A stretch of 64,000 bases of DNA from Combretum micranthum. Its lineage: Eukaryota > Streptophyta > Magnoliopsida > Myrtales > Combretaceae. The DNA lies in the NCBI GenBank assembly GCA_024138025.1, contig JAMXBD010001034.1, positions 62,001-126,000 on the forward strand. The letters are read 5' to 3'. Below are positions 57,800 to 64,000 of this stretch, piece by piece. The first letter of the stretch is position 1. Each line of letters begins with the position of its first letter. Made by a program: the position numbers and the translations under genes. The notes under the pieces are model-generated. The model ran no database searches, was not told the DNA's origin, and saw only the letters and a list, made by a program, of their open reading frames with translations.

Positions 57800-58640
57800 G
57801 CCTTCCTTTCTTTAATAGTGAACTGGACTGGGCTTTGTGAATGAGCTAGAGGGTTTTATTTATATTATAAAGAGAAGTCCATTATAATTAAAACAACCCA
57901 TTTTATATTTAAAATGGACTTAAGGCTTATTTTATTCCATATTAGCCCTATTTTATTCAAACAAATCCCAAATTAACCCCAGAAGATATTTTTAGAGTAT
58001 ACTTTTCACGCATGATAAAATTTAATAAGGCTGAGAGTGAAATAAATCGGTCCGATGATCCCTGTTTCGGGCCTACCAAGTCAAATCTCTCTACGACATC
58101 TCTTATTGGACTCGGTCTTCTAAGCCCTGTCACTAGTCGAGAAGACCCCTATGACATTAAATTGGGCTAAAAGCCCAGTTATCGAAATGGCCATCTACAG
58201 TATTTTATTTATTATTATTTGTATTTGATTTGCTTGAGCTAATTATGAATAAAAATATCTGTTTTTTATCTGTATCCATTTTTTGACAAACATTTATTTG
58301 AAAGCAACAAATAAAATGTCGAAATGACTAAAAAAAAAATTGAAAAAAGACCCTATAAATACCTTTATGAGATGTTCTCGTACAATAAGTTTGCTAACCC
58401 TATATGTTATTCTATCATTTAGCTTACTCTCTTTATGAGATGTTCTCATACAATAAGTTTGCTAACCCCTATATGTTATTCTATCATTTGGCTTACTCTC
58501 TTGTATATCATACTAACTTGATTGCCTGAGTTGATGCACCAGACAATACCTTGGTGCCCATTGACCCATTGCTCCTTTGCAAGACTAATTCAGAATTCTA
58601 GATTCAAAATACTCTACCGACAAGCTCAAGCAATAACAAT
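57800..58640 (+). mobile_element. LTR fragment with promoter and 68-bp duplication
   Basis: A relatively GC-rich block (ATGATCCCTGTTTCGGGCC, GACTCGGTCTTCTAAGCC) is followed by a TATA-like CCCTATAAATACC at about 58,351-58,363 and a transcribed-type leader. The 68-base segment right after the TATA box is duplicated. The layout parallels the fragment at 5,430-6,130. No gag-pol is attached. Confidence 0.45.
58363..58499 (+). repeat. 68-bp tandem duplication downstream of a TATA box
   Basis: CTTTATGAGATGTTCTCGTA...TTAGCTTACTCT at 58,363-58,430 is repeated with three or four changes at 58,431-58,499. The copy may duplicate the transcription start region of the LTR. Confidence 0.9.
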
Positions 58641-58902
58641 ACCATAAGGTTTTGTCTTTGCATTAAACTAAAAGCAATTTCTTTTTTTCTTTTTTTTACC
58701 AATTTGTTTTGAATAACAATATATGTGAATTTTCCTACTATGACATCCTATCATTTGAAAAAAATAATGGAGTTCGATATTTTTTTTTTTATTTATAATG
58801 ATTCATGTAACTCATATAAAGATATTAGTAAATAAATCCAATTATATAATATAACTTCTAGGTGAAACACACGTCTACTATTTTTGTAAAAAAAAAAAAA
58901 AA

Positions 58903-59259
58903 TTACACCAATACAAATTGTACAAAAATTATCAAATTACTATCTCTAGATCGTATATTAGATAAGAGATACAAAATTTTATAAGTATATTGTATATTGG
59001 AGGCGAGATACAATTACAGTACTATGTAAAATTTTTAAAAATTGTTGTATCGCACACTTGTGCGATACAGCTGTGAACGTTATCACTCGTTGGATATGCG
59101 ATACAAGTTCGAAGTGTATTACATGTCCAATGAGTGATACAAGTACAATTGTACATTGAATGTGCGATAAACATATAGAACTATGTATCTCATATCTTAT
59201 ATGTGATATAATCGACGGTGTTTGTGTAATTTCTTTTTGTGCAATTTAAATTTGTATAA
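58903..59259. mobile_element. MITE of about 357 bp with imperfect terminal inverted repeats
   Basis: The left end TTACACCAATACAAATTGTA and the complement of the right end TTATACAAATTTAAATTGCA match at about 22 of the first 29 positions. Inside are many GCGATAC / GAGATAC / GTGATAC words and an exact palindrome, GTATCGCACA-CT-TGTGCGATAC, at 59,047-59,068. No transposase. The flanks are A/T-rich, so a target duplication cannot be judged. Confidence 0.55.
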
Positions 59260-59338
59260 TTTTAAAAAACAACGGATAACATGTAATAATCTCTGTAACT
59301 TCTATTATAAACTTTTATCTGCAAGAAATAGCCGTGAT

Positions 59339-60013
59339 TAGGGATGTTAGCGGTGGGTTTTTATAGGGTACCTGACCCGCCCAACCTAATAAATACTCTA
59401 TAGGGTTTGAGATGGTTTTGGAACAAGCATAAAACCCATTAAAAACCCGAACCCGTTTAAATATATAAAATATATATATTCAGCTCAGTCTCTAAAATTA
59501 ACCAGCTATACTTCAGTAATTGTAAAGCTATTTTTTCTTTTTTTATTAAATCATTTAGAAAAAAGTAAAAAATCCTAGGACAGTAGATTAATATTCTATG
59601 GTCTCACTTTTAGTCTTGGTCTTGGCTCATTCTCGTCAAATTCAAGCCTCTCACTCCTATTGCCGCATTGTTTCATTCAATGATTTTCTTCTCATGAAAA
59701 TAATTGAGATTTTATAAAGAGGATTGCATGAGTAATGATAAGAATTTTTTCTTGGCCTATAAAGTGGGAACAGATCAGAAATAGAAAAAATGAAAAATAA
59801 ACATTTATAATGCCATTTTTAAATATTTTATTATGTAATGATTCTAATTTTATATCGATTTTCGGGTTCGGGTTTGGGTACCCTATAGGGTTTGTCTAGC
59901 GGGTTTTAGGTTCATAGACAAAAACCTATAGGGTTTGGGACGGATTTTTGGCATCCTATTAGGTATTGGGTTCGGGTTTGGGTTTTAGTATACTCGTCCC
60001 GGTTATATTCCTA
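59339..60013. mobile_element. hAT-type non-autonomous element, 675 bp
   Basis: The flanks are an exact 8-bp duplication, GCCGTGAT, at 59,331-59,338 and 60,014-60,021. The ends TAGGGATGTTAGCGG and (complement) TAGGAATATAACCGG agree at 11 of 15 positions. The interior is built from GGGTTCGGGTTTGGGTA and ACCCTATAGGG words. The 8-bp duplication and the TAGGG ends place it in hAT; no transposase is present. Confidence 0.88.
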
Positions 60014-60021
60014 GCCGTGAT

Positions 60022-60655
60022 ACAAATGCTACATCAATAGATGATTAAAGTTTTCGATCACAAATAAAATTATTTAGAAAGTCCATTTTTAATCAAGAAA
60101 AAGTAGACATATGCTTTTACATAACCATTCGAATAACTTCTTTCTACTACTATTTTTTTATAAAATAATTGTATATTATCTAATTATTATCTAAATAACT
60201 ATTTTGATTCTAATTTTATGTATATGTTAGGTACGGAAAATGTTCGAGCAGCTTAATATTTTGGGGAGAAACAAATATACACCGAGTGTAGGCTAGTCCT
60301 AATTCCTAAGCATACCGACGCATGGAGGGCGGGGACTTCCGGTCAATTATGAACATCTAATTAAACCAGCACGGATGGAGCAGGTTACGGTCAAATCCGT
60401 ATGAACCAGGTGTACGCAGAGTGAAAAGAAAAGAAAAAAAAAAAAGTCGAATCCAATTTTCTCTTTGGCCAAAAAAAAAAAAAAATCCAATTTTCTCTTT
60501 TTAAAAAAATTTGAAATCAAAATTGAATCCTGTTTCTCCAACAGGACATTGTTTACGTTACCGGTAAACCGGCAACACCGGTTACAAAAAATAAATAAAT
60601 ATTAAATATTAAATCTGACTTATTCATAAAAATAAATAAAAACAAAACACCATGT
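60022..60655. other. Intergenic spacer upstream of the host gene
   Basis: AT-rich, with A-runs at about 60,430-60,485 and no recognisable coding domain. CCGGTAAACCGG and CAACACCGGTTAC words near 60,562-60,584 could be promoter elements, but this is not shown. Confidence 0.45.
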
Positions 60656-60745
60656 CAGGCCCATTTCATTCCATTGCAGTTGGTAAGCATTAAAAGCATT
60701 CCCTCCTTCCCTCCTCTCTCTCTCTCTCTCTCTCTCCTCGCTCTT
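60656..60745 (+). promoter_or_regulatory. Pyrimidine-rich (TC)n promoter or leader patch
   Basis: An uninterrupted CT run at 60,713-60,736 sits within about 70 bases of pyrimidines. Such Y-patches mark plant core promoters and 5' leaders. It lies about 1.7 kb above the start codon, consistent with a leader interrupted by introns. No strong TATA box is obvious immediately upstream. Confidence 0.5.
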
Positions 60746-62432
60746 CCTTCTTCTCTCTCTTCTTTGGATTGGATAATGTTGTGTGTGAGAGAGAGAAAAT
60801 CTTTAAAAAATCACAAAACAAATAATAATATTAGTAGTACTCTCTCCAATCATATCAGTTACTCTCAAAAGCTGTGCATTTCAAAAACTTTCTTCACAAA
60901 AAGTCATCCCATATCTTTCCTTTGCAGTTTCATTTCACTTAAAAATTATATATAAATATTATTACACTAACCAAAGTTTCAATTTTGATCCTTACCCTCT
61001 TTGTTTCTCTCAATTTCATGAAGCCCCATCAATTCCTTCTCTTTATTTTCTCATTTTATCCCTTCCTAACTCCATAATGCTCATTTTCCCGTCTGTACAG
61101 GTAATAATCAATCATGTTTTGCACTTTTAATGTTATGATCAATAGATAATGGAACTTTGTACTTAATTTTATGGATAAATATGTGCTCTTCTGCATTTTG
61201 AATTTCAATGGTCAATTTTGGCTGGTAGTTTTAAGGGCGTTCCTTTTTTCTTTCTCGAACTTGAACTTGAACTTGTCCGTACAATGCATGTTGAAGACGA
61301 ATAAACTTGTAGCAAGTACTAAATTATGATAGTTTGGATATTTGGTATCTTGTATTTTGGAAAAAAACATATTAATTTTGTGAAAGTTTGAATTTTTATC
61401 ATTTCATGTAAAGCATTTATGGCATAGTTATCAGTATTTAGTTTTGTCGCTTTTGCATTTATCCAAAATTTAAGTTTTTAATAAAATTGAGCTGAATTTT
61501 ATACTGTGTCAATTTTTGTTTAAATCCCATTATAATTGGAAATTTTGTCATTTGTAGTGCCATCATATGGCGACAAAGTCCAAATCTTTTCAGAAAATTA
61601 ATAAATTTTATAGTTAATTAAGAAATTAGAGGGATTTCTTCTTCTTTTTTTTCTTGAGTGTAGTACTGATTTTTGAATTTTTTTTCTTTGCTTTTGATAA
61701 ATCTGGAGACAAGAAATTAAGAATGATTCTTAATAGTGTAATTTTACATGGTCCTACTATGATGTCACTATGGCATGGAGGAGAAAAAGAAATTAAAATT
61801 AAAGTGAATGATGATGATATACTAATTACTCATTCATACATTTATTGTGATCAACTCGTGTCCGTGACTTTTAATGTCGGATTCTTCCTTCATTCAAAAC
61901 ATCTTTTAGGAAAATTCGTGTCAGTCTCTCTCTGGATTCATTTAATACAGAAAAGGTCTATATATTAATCTATTCCATACGCACACTGTATGTATATATA
62001 TTATATATTATTTGTGTATCTATCTGCCAAGGAATGTTGATAAAATTATGGTGGGTATAGTGTTTTAGATGATTGTTTGACGTTTTAGTCCCTTGTGTTT
62101 TTCAGGGAATTCAACTGAAGGTGAGATCGATACGAATTCATGATCATTATGCTGGATTATGACTTCTTTCTTTTTTCCCCTTAAATAGGATTAAATCATC
62201 GTCTGTGAATTCGATGTAGCCTAATGTTTGGAAGCTGATTAACTTACTTTGTTGTGATATTAGGTACTTAGATTTTGATAGTATATGTTAACATTGATCG
62301 GTGTTGGCAGCATCAGTTCGTTTGATTTAAGGTTAATCAAGGTTGGGTTAAGTGGGTTTCGTGTACGTCCAATATTTTGATTAGTGAGTATCTTGATTTG
62401 GTGATATCTGCTGCTACTGCATTGCTGGAAAA
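60746..62432 (+). other. Probable intron-containing 5' untranslated region
   Basis: A likely leader exon ends at 61,100 (GTCTGTACAG before GTAATAATC, a strong donor). A clear acceptor, GTGTTTTTCAG, ends at 62,105 and is followed by only 15 bases, GGAATTCAACTGAAG, before another strong donor, GTGAGATCG, at 62,121. That suggests a 15-base micro-exon, or two alternative introns. A further acceptor before the start codon could be TGATATTAG (62,263) or TTGGCAG (62,310). An in-frame TGA at 62,394-62,396 shows that coding does not extend upstream. Open frames inside this span (for example 61,654-61,968) look like intron. Confidence 0.5.
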
Positions 62433-63831
62433 ATGTTGGAAGATACTGAATTGTGCCCATCTCGGGTTTTATCACCATTTCGTGAGGAGAGTGGTGATGA
62501 GGAGCTCTCTGTGCTGCCTAGGCACACAAAGGTTATTGTGACTGGTAATAATAGAACAAAGTCAGTTTTAGTGGGTCTACAAGGAGTCGTAAAGAAGGCT
62601 GTTGGTCTCGGTGGTTGGCACTGGCTGGTACGTTTCCTTTTTCACACAATTATTCGTTTTCTCATGTGATTCTGTTTTTTAGCATTTTGTCCATTGCAAT
62701 TTGCAAATATGCTCCAATAATACAAGTATGGTCATCATCTACATCAGGGTTGTTACTCCGAGATGGACTTGACCAATTGAATTTTGTTAAGGCTCACATT
62801 TGGGCACTTTTTGAGTGACCATAAAGATAAAACTCCATATGGGCTCTGTTGCACTGCTTGTTTAAGTATGCTTATTGGCATGAATCAGATGGGGAGCTTG
62901 ATAGTTGATGAAACTTGAATAAATTAAATTCCCAAGTTATAATCTACTTGACTGGTCATTATTGAAGTACTTGTTGTGCCCATGCTTGTTTTCTATTTAA
63001 AGCAGCAATTCGAGAGGTCATGCTCTGTCTCTGTATCTTGGTAAATATAGGATCTTAGCTGATGGCCATGGCAGAAATTTGTACTTTGCATTTGCAGGAA
63101 TTGATCAATTCTTTATAAAGATTATATTTCTTCTTTATGCTTTTTTTTTTTTTCCTTTATCATTACAAACTTATGAAAGTCTAAGTTCCATTTGCAATAT
63201 TGGTATATGTTTTATTCTAATTACCTTGAGACTGCATATTTTGGAAAGTTGTTAAATTCGTTGTATGTATAGTTCATTGGGAAATATCAATGCTTTCGAG
63301 GAGAAGTCCTGTTGTGCTGTTTAATAAGAGAACTGAATAAATCCTCTAGATAGGACTTCATTGTATTGTTTACTTTTGGCTATTGTTCATAACTGTGGGA
63401 TCCATTTCATGCAATGTTCCTTTATAACATGGACGAATTGAAATTTAGGTTCTGAAGAATGGGGCTGAAGTGAAGCTGCAGAGGAATGCTTTGAGTGTTC
63501 TTGAGCATCCTACAGGGAATGAAGAGGACGGTGATCATGATTTAGACTCTAGCAGCAGCTCCGAAGCGAGGGAGAAATATCATGACTTTGGTATGTTTGT
63601 GTCCTTTCAACCTGTTTATGTCGTCATTGATTAGGTTGTTTTATGACATGACTCTTATAAGATTCTCAATGCGGATTCTGTTTCCTTAAAGCAGCTAGCA
63701 GCATTGACTTCCGCAAAGTAGCCAAACCAAGAATTCGGCACGCAAGACCATGGGTAACATCTGCTCCATCAAAGTCAATGCACCGAAGCGGTTATAGAGA
63801 TGTTCACTCCATTATCCAGACATCTCAGCTG
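62433..63831 (+). CDS. SAP30 FUNCTION-RELATED (AFR)-like protein, N-terminal exons, runs off the window
   Basis: Three exons are readable: 62,433-62,627, 63,449-63,590 and 63,695-63,831, giving 158 codons in one frame with GT-AG introns of 821 and 104 bases; the donor at 63,832 (GTAATAAAG) leads out of the window. The start ATG has an in-frame stop 13 codons upstream. Exon 1 has an acidic stretch then LPRHTKVIVTGNNRTKSVLV, GLQGVVKKAVGLGGWHWL; exon 2 continues VLKNGAEVKLQRNALSVLE, then PTGNEEDGDHDLD and a Ser run; exon 3 is basic (DFRKVAKPRIRHARPW). From memory this N-terminal pattern belongs to the plant AFR1/AFR2 family (SAP30-like subunits of Sin3-type histone deacetylase complexes, nuclear, linked in Arabidopsis to flowering-time repression). 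The defining Sin3-binding domain would be in exons beyond the window, so the family call is probable and the function inferred. This is the only clearly intact gene here. Confidence 0.8.
63686..63694 (+). promoter_or_regulatory. Tandem NAGNAG-type splice acceptor of exon 3
   Basis: The intron ends TTAAAGCAG. Splicing after AAG (63,691) or CAG (63,694) keeps the same frame and differs by one alanine codon. Two more AGs follow within seven bases (63,698 and 63,701), but both would shift the frame. Confidence 0.6.
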
Positions 63832-64000
63832 GTAATAAAGTTACACGACAACAATTTAATGCCACTGCTGGTTTTTATTTTCCTTTTATGATTTGATCAT
63901 TCTACCTTGCTCCCTGACTTGTGAACCTTTACGACATATGATTTAACATCTGCACAAAACCCCCTTTCTTTTTTCAAAATTGTCGGCCATTTGATCAATG

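Noticed and set aside
61654..61968. 104-codon plus-strand frame upstream of the AFR-like gene
   Set aside because: It falls in the probable leader intron, is AT-biased and has no domain.
62615..62818. Frame continuing past exon 1 of the AFR-like gene
   Set aside because: It reads through the strong donor at 62,628 into intron, whereas the spliced form continues the conserved protein pattern at 63,449.

Overview
This is a 64 kb stretch of AT-rich nuclear DNA from a flowering plant, very probably a dicot. The evidence is plant LTR-retrotransposon lineages (Tork-like and SIRE-like Copia, Tekay-like chromovirus-type Ty3/Gypsy), hAT-type MITEs, and one intron-containing plant gene with a leader intron. 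There are no bacterial operons, CRISPR arrays or recognisable tRNA/rRNA genes. About 95% of the window is old, broken and nested transposon sequence. The only convincing host gene lies at the right edge.

Layout. 1-10 kb: a SIRE-like polypurine tract and LTR fragment, a MITE with long inverted arms, an LTR promoter fragment at 5.4-6.1 kb, and LTR-like debris with small tandem repeats. 10.4-12.2 kb: a 276-bp hAT MITE whose right half, with about 0.6 kb of flank, was tandemly duplicated. 13.25-13.8 kb: a GAGCTCGAG-rich repeat. 15,008-37,375: a minus-strand Tork-like Copia element, bounded by its two LTRs and a 5-bp target duplication (AGAGA), swollen to 22.4 kb by other elements. Inside it are a minus-strand Tekay-like Gypsy gag-pol with its 5' LTR (15.72 to about 22.6 kb), a truncated long LTR (about 22.8-25.93 kb), a 1.7-kb LTR-like insert (about 28.47-30.19 kb) and a complete 5,374-bp solo LTR with ATTTA target duplications (31,583-36,956). 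37.4-44.3 kb: an LTR tail, a SIRE-like gag relic, short tandem duplications and SIRE-like LTR debris. 44,322-48,661: another long LTR, itself carrying a 1,437-bp solo LTR. 49.5-55.1 kb: a SIRE-like LTR interrupted by a 3,838-bp long solo LTR, then gag-protease relics. 55.1-60.6 kb: LTR fragments, a 357-bp MITE and a 675-bp hAT element with a perfect 8-bp target duplication.

60.66-64 kb: the promoter, leader and first three coding exons of a conserved plant gene resembling the SAP30 FUNCTION-RELATED (AFR) family of histone-deacetylase-complex proteins. It runs off the right edge.

The transposon genes do not work together: every coding piece has stops and frameshifts, and several catalytic motifs are changed. 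The distinctive signal is a family of very long LTRs (3.8-5.4 kb). At least three copies share a conserved block, and two of them carry a degenerate internal tandem repeat of about 165 bp. I found no new defence or metabolic system.
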